NCBI RefSeq assembly: GCF_009865385.1
Contig: NZ_WWJT01000455.1
Coordinates: 1-57,041, forward strand
DNA: 57,041 nucleotides
Origin: Streptomyces sp. SID486
GTDB lineage: Bacteria > Actinomycetota > Actinomycetes > Streptomycetales > Streptomycetaceae
Direction of reading: 5' to 3'
In this document: piece after piece, positions 44,688-54,700 of the stretch
How positions within the stretch are numbered: position 1 is the stretch's first letter
Layout: each line of letters opens with the position of its first letter
The notes under the pieces: generated by a model
Database searches by the model: none
What the model was told of the DNA's origin: nothing
The model's input: only the letters and a program-made list of their open reading frames with translations
Translations under genes and position numbers: made by a program

Positions 44688-46139
44688 TCAGGTCAGGCCC
44701 AGCGCCGGCATCAGGTAGTAGAAGGCGAAGACGGCCGAGACGACGTACATCGGCACCGGGATCTGCCGGGCCCGTCCGGCGACCAGGCGCAGGACCGTGA
44801 AGGTGATGAAGCCCATGCCGATGCCGTTCGTGATCGAGTAGGTGAACGGCATCATCAGCATCGTCACGAAGGCCGGGATCGCGATGGTGTGGTCCGCCCA
44901 GTCGATCTCCTTGATGGAGTTCGACAGGATCAGGAAGCCGACCGCGATCAGCGCCGGGGTGGCCGCCTGGGAGGGGACCATGGTGGCGATCGGGGTGAGG
45001 AAGAGCGCCACGGCGAACAGGCCGCCCGTGACGACGTTCGCGAGACCGGTACGGGCGCCCTCACCGACGCCGGCGGTGGACTCCACGAAGGCGGTGGTGG
45101 CCGAGGAGGAGCTGGCACCGCCCGCGGCGACCGCGAGGCCGTCGACCAGGAGGACCTTGTTGATGCCGGGCATGTAGCCCTCGGCGTCGGTCAGCTTGGC
45201 CTCGTCGCTGACGCCCATGATCGTGCCCATCGCGTCGAAGAAGCACGACAGCAGGACGGTGAAGACGAAGAGGATGCCGGTCAGCACACCGACCTTGGAG
45301 AAGCCGCCGAACAGGCTGACCTGGCCGACCAGGCCGAAGTCGGGGGTGGAGACGGGGTTGCCCGGCCACTTCGGCACCGTCAGGCCCCAGGAGGGGATGG
45401 TGGCGACCGCGTTGACGACCACCGCGAGGACGGTCATGCCGACGATGGAGATGAGGATCGCGCCCGGCACCTTGCGGACGATCAGCGCGAAGGTGAGCAG
45501 CGCGCCCAGGATGAAGACGAGCACCGGCCAGCCGGTGAGGTGACCGCCCGTGCCCAGCTGGAGCGGGACGGTGGTCTGGGCGGCGTCCGGCATACGGGTG
45601 ACGAAGCCGGAGTCCACCAGGCCGATCAGCATGATGAACAGGCCGATACCGATCGAGATCGCCTTGCGCAGCCCGAACGGCACGGCGTTCATCACGCGCT
45701 CACGCAGTCCCGTGGCGACCAGCAGCATGACCACGAAGCCGGCCAGGACGACCATGCCCATGGCGTCGGGCCAGGACATGCGCGGCGCCAGCTGGAGCGC
45801 GACGACCGAGTTCACGCCGAGGCCGGCGGCGAGCGCGATCGGCACGTTGCCGATGACACCCATGAGCAGCGTGGAGAACGCGGCCGTCAGCGCGGTCGCC
45901 GTCACCAGCTGGCCGTTGTCCAGGTGATGCCCGTACATGTCCTTCGCGCTGCCGAGGATGATCGGGTTCAGCACGATGATGTAGGCCATCGCGAAGAAGG
46001 TGGCGAGACCGCCGCGGATCTCACGGGCCAGGGAGCTGCCGCGCTCGGAGATCCTGAAGTAGCGGTCGAGGGCGCCGAAGGCGGGCGAACCGCCCGGCTT
46101 TTCGGGGGTGGGGACCTTGGCGGGTGCCGAGGTGGACAT
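44688..46139 (-). CDS. AzgA-type NCS2 purine permease
   Basis: 483 residues from ATG 46139, GGAGG 7 bases upstream. Proton-coupled adenine/guanine/hypoxanthine uptake; about 13-14 membrane helices. Signature segments: REIRGGLATFFAMAYIIVLN, AAGLGVNSVVALQL, MGTIMGVSDEAKLTDAEGYM, and SSSSATTAFVESTAGVGEGA, which holds the AzgA substrate-binding Glu. Complete length. The 5' leader carries a stable hairpin next to the ribosome site, but no purine-riboswitch core is seen. Confidence 0.94.
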   Translation of the reverse strand: MSTSAPAKVPTPEKPGGSPAFGALDRYFRISERGSSLAREIRGGLATFFAMAYIIVLNPIILGSAKDMYGHHLDNGQLVTATALTAAFSTLLMGVIGNVPIALAAGLGVNSVVALQLAPRMSWPDAMGMVVLAGFVVMLLVATGLRERVMNAVPFGLRKAISIGIGLFIMLIGLVDSGFVTRMPDAAQTTVPLQLGTGGHLTGWPVLVFILGALLTFALIVRKVPGAILISIVGMTVLAVVVNAVATIPSWGLTVPKWPGNPVSTPDFGLVGQVSLFGGFSKVGVLTGILFVFTVLLSCFFDAMGTIMGVSDEAKLTDAEGYMPGINKVLLVDGLAVAAGGASSSSATTAFVESTAGVGEGARTGLANVVTGGLFAVALFLTPIATMVPSQAATPALIAVGFLILSNSIKEIDWADHTIAIPAFVTMLMMPFTYSITNGIGMGFITFTVLRLVAGRARQIPVPMYVVSAVFAFYYLMPALGLT

Positions 46140-46151
46140 GCGAGACCTCCA

Positions 46152-46179
46152 CCAGCGGGGTTCCCCCGAGCCCCGTTGG
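46152..46179 (-). promoter_or_regulatory. Leader hairpin beside the permease ribosome-binding site
   Basis: On the transcript CCAACGGGG pairs with CCCCGCTGG (one mismatch) around a 10-base loop, ending 2 bases from GGAGG. It could modulate ribosome access or message stability. Confidence 0.45.
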
Positions 46180-46310
46180 AGTTTCGTACGAGCGGAAGTG
46201 GTCAAAGACAAACGGTTTCAGTATGAAGATATAAGGGAGAGATCGCCATCTCCGCGCGTAGACCTGATCGGCCCGTCGCCCGCCCCGGCGTGGCCCATAA
46301 GCTGTTCCCC

Positions 46311-46577
46311 ATGGCCAAGTGGACCCCCAAGCACGAGGCGCCCGAGCCCCTGGAGGGCCCCGTGGTCGCCACCATCACCGGCGGCACGATCGTGTGGTTC
46401 GTGCTCTTCCTCCTCCAGCTGCCCTTCTACGGCTGGTTCGACGACCACGGGCACCTGTGGTGGCTCTGGACCTGCCTGGCCGGGGGCGGGCTGGGACTGA
46501 TCGGCGTCTGGTACGTCCGCAGGCGGGACGCGGCGATCAAGCGGGACGCCGCGCCGCGCCCGGCAACGGCGGAGTAG
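46311..46577 (+). CDS. DUF2530 membrane protein
   Basis: 88 residues from ATG 46311. Two membrane helices: VVATITGGTIVWFVLFLLQL and LWWLWTCLAGGGLGLIGVWY, with a conserved aromatic turn (FYGWFDDHGH) and a basic C-terminus (RRRDAAIKRD). Actinobacterial family of unknown function. No Shine-Dalgarno sequence, but TAAGCT (46298-46303) lies 7 bases before ATG, suggesting a leaderless transcript. Divergent from the AzgA gene. Confidence 0.88.
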   Translation: MAKWTPKHEAPEPLEGPVVATITGGTIVWFVLFLLQLPFYGWFDDHGHLWWLWTCLAGGGLGLIGVWYVRRRDAAIKRDAAPRPATAE

Positions 46578-46686
46578 CCACCCGGCCCGACGGCCGGACC
46601 GCGGGCAGGCCCCGGACACCTCCGCCCACGGCCTCGGCCGGCCGGCGAGCGGGCACATGCGGACATCCCCACGTACCGTCGAATGC

Positions 46687-49083
46687 ATGAGCCATATAGA
46701 CGCGGGTGCCGAACTCGATCCCGTGCATCCGGTGGCCCTTCCCGCGAGTCCGTCGGCCGGACTGACCGGCGCCCAGGTGGCGGACCGGGTCGCACGCGGA
46801 CTCGTCAACGACGTGCCGGCGCGCAGCAGCCGGTCGCTGGGCGAGATCGTCCGGGCCAACGTCTTCACCCGGTTCAACGCGGTCATCGGCGTGCTCTGGG
46901 TCATCATGCTGTGCGTCGCGCCGATCCAGGACAGCTTCTTCGGCTTCGTGATCCTCGCCAACACCGGCATCGGCATCGTCCAGGAATGGCGGGCCAAGCA
47001 GACGCTGGACTCCCTCGCCGTGATCGGCGAGTCCCGGCCGACGGTACGGCGGGACGGGGTCGCCACCGAGATCCCCACCGCCGGGATCGTCCTCGACGAC
47101 GTCATCGAGATCGGCCCCGGCGACAAGATCGTGGTCGACGGCGTGTGCGCGGAGGCGGACGGACTGGAGATCGACGAGTCGCTGCTCACCGGTGAGGCCG
47201 ACCCGGTCGTCAAACGCCCCGGGGACCCGGTCCTGTCCGGCAGCTTCGTGGTCGCGGGCGGCGGCGCCTTCCGGGCCACCAAGGTCGGTCGCGAGGCGTA
47301 CGCCGCCCAGCTCGCCGAGGAGGCGTCCCGCTTCACGCTCGTCCACTCCGAGCTGCGCAGCGGTATCTCCACGATCCTGAAGTACGTCACCTGGATGATG
47401 GTCCCGGCGGCCGTCGGACTCGTCATCACCCAGCTCGTCGTCAAGAACGACCACCTCAAGGAGGCCGTGGCCCGCACGGTCGGCGGGATCGTGCCGATGG
47501 TGCCCGAGGGCCTGGTGCTGCTCACCTCCGTCGCCTTCGCGATCGGCGTCATCCGGCTGGGCCGCAAGCAGTGCCTGGTGCAGGAGCTGCCGGCCATCGA
47601 GGGCCTGGCCCGCGTCGACACCGTCTGCCTGGACAAGACCGGCACCCTCACCGAGGGCGGCATGGACGTCACCGAGCTGCGTCCGCTGGACGGGGCCGAC
47701 GAGGACTACGTCCGCAAGGTCCTCGGCGCGCTCGGCGAGTCCGACCCGCGCCCGAACGCCTCCCTCCAGGCGATCATCGACGCCTACCCCGACAGCGTGG
47801 ACTGGCGCTGTGTGGAGTCGCTCCCGTTCTCCTCGGCCCGCAAGTACAGCGGGGCCGCGTTCAGCGAGGGCGACGGCGAGACCAGCACCTGGCTGCTGGG
47901 CGCCCCGGACGTCCTCCTCGCCGAAGGCGACCCGGCGCTGGCCGAGACCGAGCGGCTCAACGAGCAGGGCCTGCGGGTACTGCTGCTGGCCCGCGCCCGC
48001 CGCGACCTGGACGACGCCGAGCCGGCCCGGGGCGCCCGTCCCACCGCCCTGGTGGTGCTGGAACAGCGGCTGCGGCCCGACGCCTCCGACACGCTGCGCT
48101 ACTTCGCCGACCAGGACGTCCGTGCCAAGGTCATCTCCGGGGACAACGCGGTGTCCGTCGGCGCCGTCGCCACCAAGCTGGGGCTGGAGGGCGCGGCGGT
48201 GGACGCGCGGCAGCTGCCCGCAGAGCAGCCGGCGATGGCGCGGGCCCTGGACTCGGCCACCGTCTTCGGACGGGTCTCCCCGCAGCAGAAGCGGGACATG
48301 GTCGGCGCGCTCCAGTCGAGCGGCCACACGGTCGCGATGACCGGGGACGGCGTGAACGACGTGCTGGCCCTGAAGGACGCGGACATCGGGGTCGCCATGG
48401 GCTCCGGCTCGGAGGCCACGCGGGCGGTGGCGCAGATCGTGCTGATGGACAACAGCTTCGCAAGCCTGCCGTCGGTGGTCGGCGAGGGCCGCCGGGTGAT
48501 CGGCAACATCACGCGCGTGGCGACGCTGTTCCTGGTGAAGACCGTCTACTCGGTGCTGCTGGCGCTGCTGGTGGTGTGCTGGCAGGTGGAGTACCCCTTC
48601 CTGCCCCGCCACCTGACGCTGCTGTCCACGCTCACCATCGGCGTCCCGGCCTTCTTCCTGGCGCTCGCCCCCAACAACGAGCGGGCCAGACCCCATTTCG
48701 TGCGCCGGGTGATGCGGTACGCGGTCCCCGGCGGCGTGCTGGCGGCGGTGGCGACCTTCGTGACGTACCTGCTCGCGCGGCACCACTACACCGGTGCCGG
48801 TGCCCTGGACGCGGAGACCAGCGCGGCCACCCTGACCCTGTTCCTGATCTCCATGTGGGTGCTGGCGATCATCGCCCGCCCCTACACGTGGTGGCGGGTG
48901 GTCCTGGTGGCCGCGATGGGCGCGGCCTTCCTGCTGGTCCTCGCCGTCCCCGCGCTGCAGGACTTCTTCGCGCTGCGGCTGGTCGGCATGGCGATGCCGT
49001 GGACGGCGGTCGGCGTGGCCGTGGTGGCGGCGGCCGTCCTGGAGTACCTGTGGAGACGGATCGACCGCCGCTTCCCGGACTGA
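46687..49083 (+). CDS. P-type cation-transporting ATPase (CtpE-like)
   Basis: 798 residues from ATG 46687. Actuator domain (IDESLLTGEADPV, residues about 160), membrane motif IVPMVPEGLVLLTSVAFAIG, phosphorylation site DTVCLDKTGTLTEGG, nucleotide domain (ESLPFSSARKYSGAAF), hinge AMTGDGVNDVLALKDADIGV and six C-terminal helices. PMVPEGL is the pattern of mycobacterial CtpE, a calcium-uptake ATPase; Ca2+ specificity here is inference. No ribosome site precedes the start; TACCGT (46674-46679) 7 bases upstream suggests a leaderless message. Convergent with the pseudoprotease gene with only 3 bases between stops. Confidence 0.93.
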   Translation: MSHIDAGAELDPVHPVALPASPSAGLTGAQVADRVARGLVNDVPARSSRSLGEIVRANVFTRFNAVIGVLWVIMLCVAPIQDSFFGFVILANTGIGIVQEWRAKQTLDSLAVIGESRPTVRRDGVATEIPTAGIVLDDVIEIGPGDKIVVDGVCAEADGLEIDESLLTGEADPVVKRPGDPVLSGSFVVAGGGAFRATKVGREAYAAQLAEEASRFTLVHSELRSGISTILKYVTWMMVPAAVGLVITQLVVKNDHLKEAVARTVGGIVPMVPEGLVLLTSVAFAIGVIRLGRKQCLVQELPAIEGLARVDTVCLDKTGTLTEGGMDVTELRPLDGADEDYVRKVLGALGESDPRPNASLQAIIDAYPDSVDWRCVESLPFSSARKYSGAAFSEGDGETSTWLLGAPDVLLAEGDPALAETERLNEQGLRVLLLARARRDLDDAEPARGARPTALVVLEQRLRPDASDTLRYFADQDVRAKVISGDNAVSVGAVATKLGLEGAAVDARQLPAEQPAMARALDSATVFGRVSPQQKRDMVGALQSSGHTVAMTGDGVNDVLALKDADIGVAMGSGSEATRAVAQIVLMDNSFASLPSVVGEGRRVIGNITRVATLFLVKTVYSVLLALLVVCWQVEYPFLPRHLTLLSTLTIGVPAFFLALAPNNERARPHFVRRVMRYAVPGGVLAAVATFVTYLLARHHYTGAGALDAETSAATLTLFLISMWVLAIIARPYTWWRVVLVAAMGAAFLLVLAVPALQDFFALRLVGMAMPWTAVGVAVVAAAVLEYLWRRIDRRFPD

Positions 49084-49086
49084 CCC

Positions 49087-50661
49087 TCACACGGCGGGCC
49101 ACATCCCCTTGCCGGCCGCCAGGCCGCCCTTGCCATCACCCGCGTACCAGCGCAGATCGCCGCTGGCGGTCAGCGCGGCGAGGTCGGCGTTGCCGTCACC
49201 GTTGAAGTCGCCGCCCAGCACCGCCCGGTTCGTGGCCCAGGACTTGCCGGACGACATCGAACGGCCCTTGTCGAAGGTGCCGTCGGCCTTGCCCGGGTAC
49301 AGGCTCAGCGATCCGTCGGCCGCGACGGCGGCGATGTCGTCACGGCCGTCGCCGGTGAAGTCACCGGTGGCGATGAACTTCTTCTTCCAGGACTTGTCCG
49401 GCCACATCGACTTCTTCTGGTTCACGAGATTGCCGTCGGCATCCCTCTTGTAGGTGTAGAGGGAGCCGTCGGGCCACTGGAACAGCAGGGTGTCGTGCCC
49501 CGGAGTCTTGCTGTGCAGGGTGGCGGCGGGCAGACCGTCCTTCCACGCGGTGTCGTTCCACAGGCCGGGCCGCGTCCACAGGTTGGGAATCATGGAGTGC
49601 CGGCCGCCGAGGGAGAGCTCCCCCTTGCTCTCGACGGTGACGACCTCCAGCCCCGCCCCCTCCTGGAAGTCGCCCGCGACGAGCTGCCGTTCCTCGGTGG
49701 TGCCGAGGCCGGAGAGGCCGGCCCCGTACTGCAGCGTGCCGTCGGGGCGGCCGTAGAAGACGTGAACGACTCCGCGGACCAGGACGGCCGCGATGTCCGT
49801 GCGGCCGTCGCCGTTGAAGTCGCCCGCCGTCACGGCGTCGGTGACGTAGTCCTTCCGGCTCGTCAGCCGGACCCGCTGCACCCAGTCCGCGATGTCGTCG
49901 ACACGGGTGGCGACGGCACCCGTGCGGGTCTCGTCGCTGCCGAAGCAGCCGCCGTTCCAGGAGGCGGTGACCACACCGATCACCTGGCCCCGCGCGTTCA
50001 GGACCGGACCGCCGGCGTCACCCTGGCACAGAGCGCCACCGCCGCCGGCCGGTGAGAGGGCCAAGGTGGAACTGTCGACGGTGTCCACGTCGAACGAGCC
50101 GGTGTGGGCACGCCCCGGGACCCATTCGTCCTTGGTACGGCCGAACCCGACCGCCCTGAGCTCGTCACCCGTGGCCGGGACGGCCGTACCGACGGTGGCC
50201 TCCGGGTGGTCCTTGAAGGGGCCGTCCAGCGGGTTGTCGATGGTGGCGGGGTCGCTGAGCCGGGCCATGACCAGGTCGCGGTCGGGGTGCGGGACGATCT
50301 CCTGCACCTGCTGCTTGAAGACCGCTTCCGCGGAGGGATGGTTGTCGCCGTCGAGGGTCACCACCGTCGTGTACGGCGGCTTCCCTGTGGCGAGCTTGGT
50401 GGCGTGTCGGGGGTCGGCCATGAAGCAGCTGGCCGAGGTGAGCACCCACTGGCTGTCGACGAGGGTCCCGGAGCAACTGCGCTCGTCGTCGCTGCCGTAG
50501 GCGATGTGGAGCTTCACCGCGTACTGGTCGGTGCCGTCCGGTACCTGGTCACCGACGACAGACTGGGCCGGCGTCGCTCCCATGAGTCCGGTCGTCAGGC
50601 CGACCGTCAGGATCCCGGCGGTCCACGCCGTGCGCTTCCCGCGCGAACGGGGCTGTGTCAC
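49087..50661 (-). CDS. Secreted trypsin-like pseudoprotease with FG-GAP/VCBS repeats
   Basis: 524 residues from GTG 50661. Sec signal peptide (residues 1-34), then a chymotrypsin-fold domain (about 36-260). The His site reads VLTSASCF with Ser78 instead of His, and the Ser site reads CQGDAGGPV with Ala216 instead of Ser. Asp129 (RDLVMARL) remains, and the fold cysteines are kept. The C-terminal half is an integrin-like FG-GAP propeller with D-F-N/T-G-D-G-R/N repeats (TAGDFNGDGRTDIAAVLVRG; IATGDFTGDGRDDIAAVAAD; LGGDFNGDGNADLAAL), probably Ca2+-binding. Likely an extracellular binding protein, not a peptidase. Confidence 0.9.
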   Translation of the reverse strand: MTQPRSRGKRTAWTAGILTVGLTTGLMGATPAQSVVGDQVPDGTDQYAVKLHIAYGSDDERSCSGTLVDSQWVLTSASCFMADPRHATKLATGKPPYTTVVTLDGDNHPSAEAVFKQQVQEIVPHPDRDLVMARLSDPATIDNPLDGPFKDHPEATVGTAVPATGDELRAVGFGRTKDEWVPGRAHTGSFDVDTVDSSTLALSPAGGGGALCQGDAGGPVLNARGQVIGVVTASWNGGCFGSDETRTGAVATRVDDIADWVQRVRLTSRKDYVTDAVTAGDFNGDGRTDIAAVLVRGVVHVFYGRPDGTLQYGAGLSGLGTTEERQLVAGDFQEGAGLEVVTVESKGELSLGGRHSMIPNLWTRPGLWNDTAWKDGLPAATLHSKTPGHDTLLFQWPDGSLYTYKRDADGNLVNQKKSMWPDKSWKKKFIATGDFTGDGRDDIAAVAADGSLSLYPGKADGTFDKGRSMSSGKSWATNRAVLGGDFNGDGNADLAALTASGDLRWYAGDGKGGLAAGKGMWPAV

Positions 50662-50767
50662 GTTTCCCTCATCACAGGCTTGTTCTGCGTAGGCAGAAGA
50701 TGTGCGGGTCCGCGCGCCGTCTGGGGCGCGGACGTGGGGCAGGGGCTGCGCTGCGGCAACAGTCGGG

Positions 50768-51274
50768 TCAGCCGGTCACGCGGAGTTCGACCAGCACGGA
50801 CCTGGCGCCGCCGACGGTGCCTTCGCCGACGGACTCGAAGCCGCCCTTGGGCACGTCGACCGTCGTCGTCCTGCCGTCTGCGGTCAGGTCCGCACTCACC
50901 GGGTGGTCGGTGGTCTCGACCGCGAAGATGCGCGGGAGTTCGAGCGTGAGGCGGCCGGCCTTGGCCGTCGCCTTGAAGCAGTAGGAGCCCTTCCGGCCGA
51001 CGGAGTCGTCCTGCACCGTGAGCACACGGATCTGCTGGGCTGCCTGGTCGCAGTCGACGAGCAGGATGTGGCCGTCGCCCTTCTTCAGCTTGATCCCCTT
51101 CTCGGTCAGGATCCGGTCGGCTCGCGGATATCCGTAGTCCTCGACCGCGACGGGGGGAGCGGACGGGGCCGGTGCGGGAGGCGGGTCGTCCGCGACGGCC
51201 ACGGAGACTCCGGCCAGCGTGGCGAGGGAGAGCACGACTGCGGACACGATGATTTTTCGGGCAGGGAAAGACAC
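50768..51274 (-). CDS. Small secreted protein
   Basis: 168 residues from GTG 51274, AAGGGAA 7-8 bases upstream. Sec signal peptide (KIIVSAVVLSLATLAGVSVA), a Pro-rich spacer (PPPAPAPSAPP), then a beta-rich domain with two Cys (LVDCDQAAQQ, GSYCFKATA) that may pair, and GRLTLELPRIFAVETTDH. No family recognised. It lies upstream of the pseudoprotease gene on the same strand with about 106 bases between, and shares the divergent AT-rich region with the ALF-repeat gene. Confidence 0.8.
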   Translation of the reverse strand: MSFPARKIIVSAVVLSLATLAGVSVAVADDPPPAPAPSAPPVAVEDYGYPRADRILTEKGIKLKKGDGHILLVDCDQAAQQIRVLTVQDDSVGRKGSYCFKATAKAGRLTLELPRIFAVETTDHPVSADLTADGRTTTVDVPKGGFESVGEGTVGGARSVLVELRVTG

Positions 51275-51714
51275 CGAGGATTCCCTTCAGGCAGCGTTGC
51301 ACGAAATGGCGATAACCTCACACCGAGGCGAATCAAGGCACCACAAAATTAACCCCCGTAAAAAAAATAAAAGGCCCCCGGAGTCGCGTCCACAGACATA
51401 GGAGACGCCGACTAAACAGCCTTGGAGTAGACACGCTGCTGGTCAGGCAGCGGTAAAGGCAGGCCACAGGTTAGTCAAAGCGTCGCGGTCACGTCAACGC
51501 CCCACCCGCACAACCTTCACCTCACCACCTCAATTACGTCATCTTTTGTGCTCCTATAGGGCCTCATAGAGGACGCCCTTCCGCGACGGGCCTCACAGTG
51601 GGTTCCACGACTGGAAACCGGGTTTTCCCTCAAGATCGATCGCGTTAAGCTGCCTCCTCCACAATTCGGCGACTCGCATTCGGGGGCGTCGCCGAGGACC
51701 GAGACAGGTGCTCA
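51275..51714. other. AT-rich gene-free region between divergent secreted-protein genes
   Basis: 440 bases, much lower in GC than the rest of the window, with A-tracts at 51359-51370 (TAAAAAAAATAAAA) beside GGCCCCCGG. It carries promoters for the small secreted gene and the ALF gene, which cannot be fixed precisely. The composition break suggests a boundary of acquired DNA or a nucleoid-protein target. No ORF is supported. Confidence 0.55.
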
Positions 51715-54700
51715 GTGAATCGAAGAACTGACCAGTTCGATGGCACGAGGAGAACCCCGCGGTTGATACGCCGTGCGGCATTGGGTCTATTGCCTCTGGC
51801 ACTCACCGCCGGCCTCTTGGGCGCGGCCCCCGCCGCGGGAGCCGCGCCGGCCGGAGCAGGCGTCCGGGCGGCCGTGCAGCAGGTGACCGGTACCGAACGG
51901 CGCGGCCTCGTCGTCGACTACTGGAAGAGCGGCGGTCCCGGTGTCAAGGCGGCCGCCGAGGCGGCGCTCACGGGCAGCGACGCGGACGTCCAGGCGTTCC
52001 TGGACGTCGCCGAAAATCTGAACCTCCAGGACGAACGGGTCAGCGCCGCCCAGCTCGCCTCCCTCGGCGGCACGGAGCTGTTGGGCGCGGCACGCGCGGC
52101 GCTGAACGGCACCCAGGAGGAGCTGGAGACCTTCCTCAGCTGGGGCTGGGAAGCCCCAGCCGAGCAGGACAGCCGCGTCCGCGTGGCCCAGATCATCGAC
52201 ACGAGCGGTCCCAACGTGCAGAGCGCCGGCCGCGCCGCGCTCGCCGGAACCGCCGACGACGTGCAGAAGTTCCTCTCCGAAGGCCAGTACACCCAGCAGC
52301 AGCAGGACGAGCGGGTCCAGCTCGTGCAGATCATCAGTGTGGGTGGCACCAACGTACGGGCCGCCGGCCGCATAGCCCTTGACGGAACCCCCGCGGACAT
52401 CCACGAGTTCCTGACCGTCGGGCAGTTCACCGCCCGGGCCAAGGACGAGGAACACGCCTCGGTCGCCGAACTCGCTGAACAGGCGACGGAGGCCGGACGG
52501 CAGGCGGCCAAGGAGACCACGGCAGCCAAGGCCGAGTCCGCCAAGGCGGTCAAGGCGGCGGAACTGGCCAAGGAAGCCGCGCTGGAGGCGCAGGCCGAGG
52601 CGAAGGCCGCCAAGAACGACACCGACCGGGCAGGGCGCGCCGCCATGCGGGCTGCCACAGCGGCATCCCAGGCGGCTGCCTCCGCGCAGCGGGCGATCGA
52701 GGCGGCCAACGCGGCGAACAACTCCGCTCGCGTAGCCGCGAACGCCGCGGCACAGGCGGCGGCCGCGGCCGCGGGTGCCTCGCAGGCCGCGTCGCGCGCC
52801 CGCGGAGCCGCTGCCGACGCGGCGGTGGACGCAAAGAACGCGGACGCGGCCCGCAAAGCCGCCGAAGCCGCCGACAAGGCGGCGCAGGGCGCCGACAAGG
52901 CTTCCCAGGCCGCCGACCAGGCCGCCAAGGCCGCCGATGCCGCCGGTGACGCCGCGCACTCGGCCGCGAGCGCGGGCGCCAACGCCAAGGCCGCCGCAGC
53001 CGCCGCCGACGAGGCGGGCAGCTATGCCGACCAGTCCAGTGCCGAGGCCGCCACGGCACGCGCCGCCGCGGCAGCCGCCCGACGGCACGCCGCGGAGGCA
53101 GACCGGGCCGCAGCCGACGCCGAGGCCCTCGCCCGCAAGTCAGCCGTCGCCGCCCGGGAAGCCCGGGACGCCGCGACGTCCGCCGCCACCCATGCGCGCA
53201 ACGCCGGCAAGGCCGCCCGGGAGGCGGCGGAGCAGGCCGGCAATTCGGCGCAGGCGGCGGCCAGATCCACGCAGCACGCCAATGCCGCGACCGAAGCGGC
53301 CAACGATGCCACGGCCGCCGTGGCCAAGGCCCAGCAGATCTACAAGCTCTCCCGCGAGGTGGAGTCCGCTGAGCTGCTGGCCCGGACCAACGCCGGCATC
53401 GAGCGCGCGCGGGACGACAAGGAGCACGACGACACCCGTACCGCGGCGCAGACGGCGCTGGAGAAGGAGGCCACGGACCAGCGGACCGAACGGGACCTGC
53501 TGGTGGCCAAGGCCGCCGCAGCCGGCGCCGACCTGGGCGCTGTGGCCAGGCAGGGCCGTGCCCTCGCCGTGCGTGTCATGAAGAAGGGCGGTACGGCGTG
53601 GGGCCGTGCCGCCGCCGAAGCCGCTCTCGGCGGTACCGACGAGACGGTCCTCGACTACCTGCGCACCGGCTGGCAGACGGCCGAGGAGCAGGACCAGCGA
53701 GCGTACGTCGCGCGTCTCGCCGAGGAGAGCGAGAGCAAGACGGTCCGGGACGCGGCCGAGCAGGCGCTGGACGGTGACGCGGCCACCGTCGCCGCGTTCG
53801 TGGACAAGGGCCAGTACCAGGTGGCGGCCGAGGACATGCGCGTCGCGATCGCCCAGACGCTCGACGGCGCCGGTCCCGTCCTCACGGACGCCGGCCGCAA
53901 GGCGCTGAACACCGGTGACCCGAAGCAGTACAGCGCGTTCCTGACCAGGACGCAGGACACCGCGCGGACACAGGACGAACGCGTCCGGGCGGCACAGCTG
54001 ATCGACGGCGGCACACCCGAGGTGAAGGCAGCCGCCCGGATCGCCCTGGAGGGCTCGCCGCAGGCGCTGCACGCGTTCATCGTCGCCGGCCAGTACCAGG
54101 CGCTGCGCAGGGACCACCTGACCGCCACCCACGTGGCCCAGGTGCAGAAGATGATCGCGGACGCCGGGAAGGTGGCGGCCACCGCACGGAAGGACGCCGC
54201 CACGGCCCAGCAGGTGGCCGCGACCGCCCGCAAGGCCAAGGACGACGCCAAGGACTGGGCGACGAAGGCGAACACGGCGTACGGCGACGCGCAGGCGTAC
54301 GCCAAACAGGCCGACCAGTACGCCAAGGACGCCGAGGCGTCCGCGGCCAAGGCGGCGGCATCCGCGAAGACAGCCCGGGACGCGGCGAACCGGGCGGACG
54401 CCTCCGCGGCGGACGCGGCCAGGTCCGCGGCGGACGCCACGCTGTCCTCCGAGGTCGCCCAGGCATCGGCGTCGGAGGCGTCGTACTACGCCGACCAGGC
54501 GTGGAAGTCCGCCGTCGAGGCGGGCAAGGACTCCGATGCGGCGCTGAAGGCGCTGAACGACGCCTACCAGGTCGCGCTGAAGAAGTACGAACAGGAGGAG
54601 AAGGCCCGGCGCAAGGCCGCCGTACAGGCCAAGGAGAAGGCGAAGAACGACCCCGGGGCGCGGGCCCGGGAGATGTACCGCTGCGGGCAGGGCTACATCC

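Noticed and set aside
46152..46179. Terminator inside the permease leader
   Set aside because: The stem has a mismatch and lies directly before the ribosome site of an otherwise intact gene, so read-through must be normal; listed as a leader hairpin.
46140..46310. Purine riboswitch upstream of the AzgA permease
   Set aside because: The conserved purine-riboswitch junction and loop sequences are absent; only a simple hairpin next to the ribosome site is seen.
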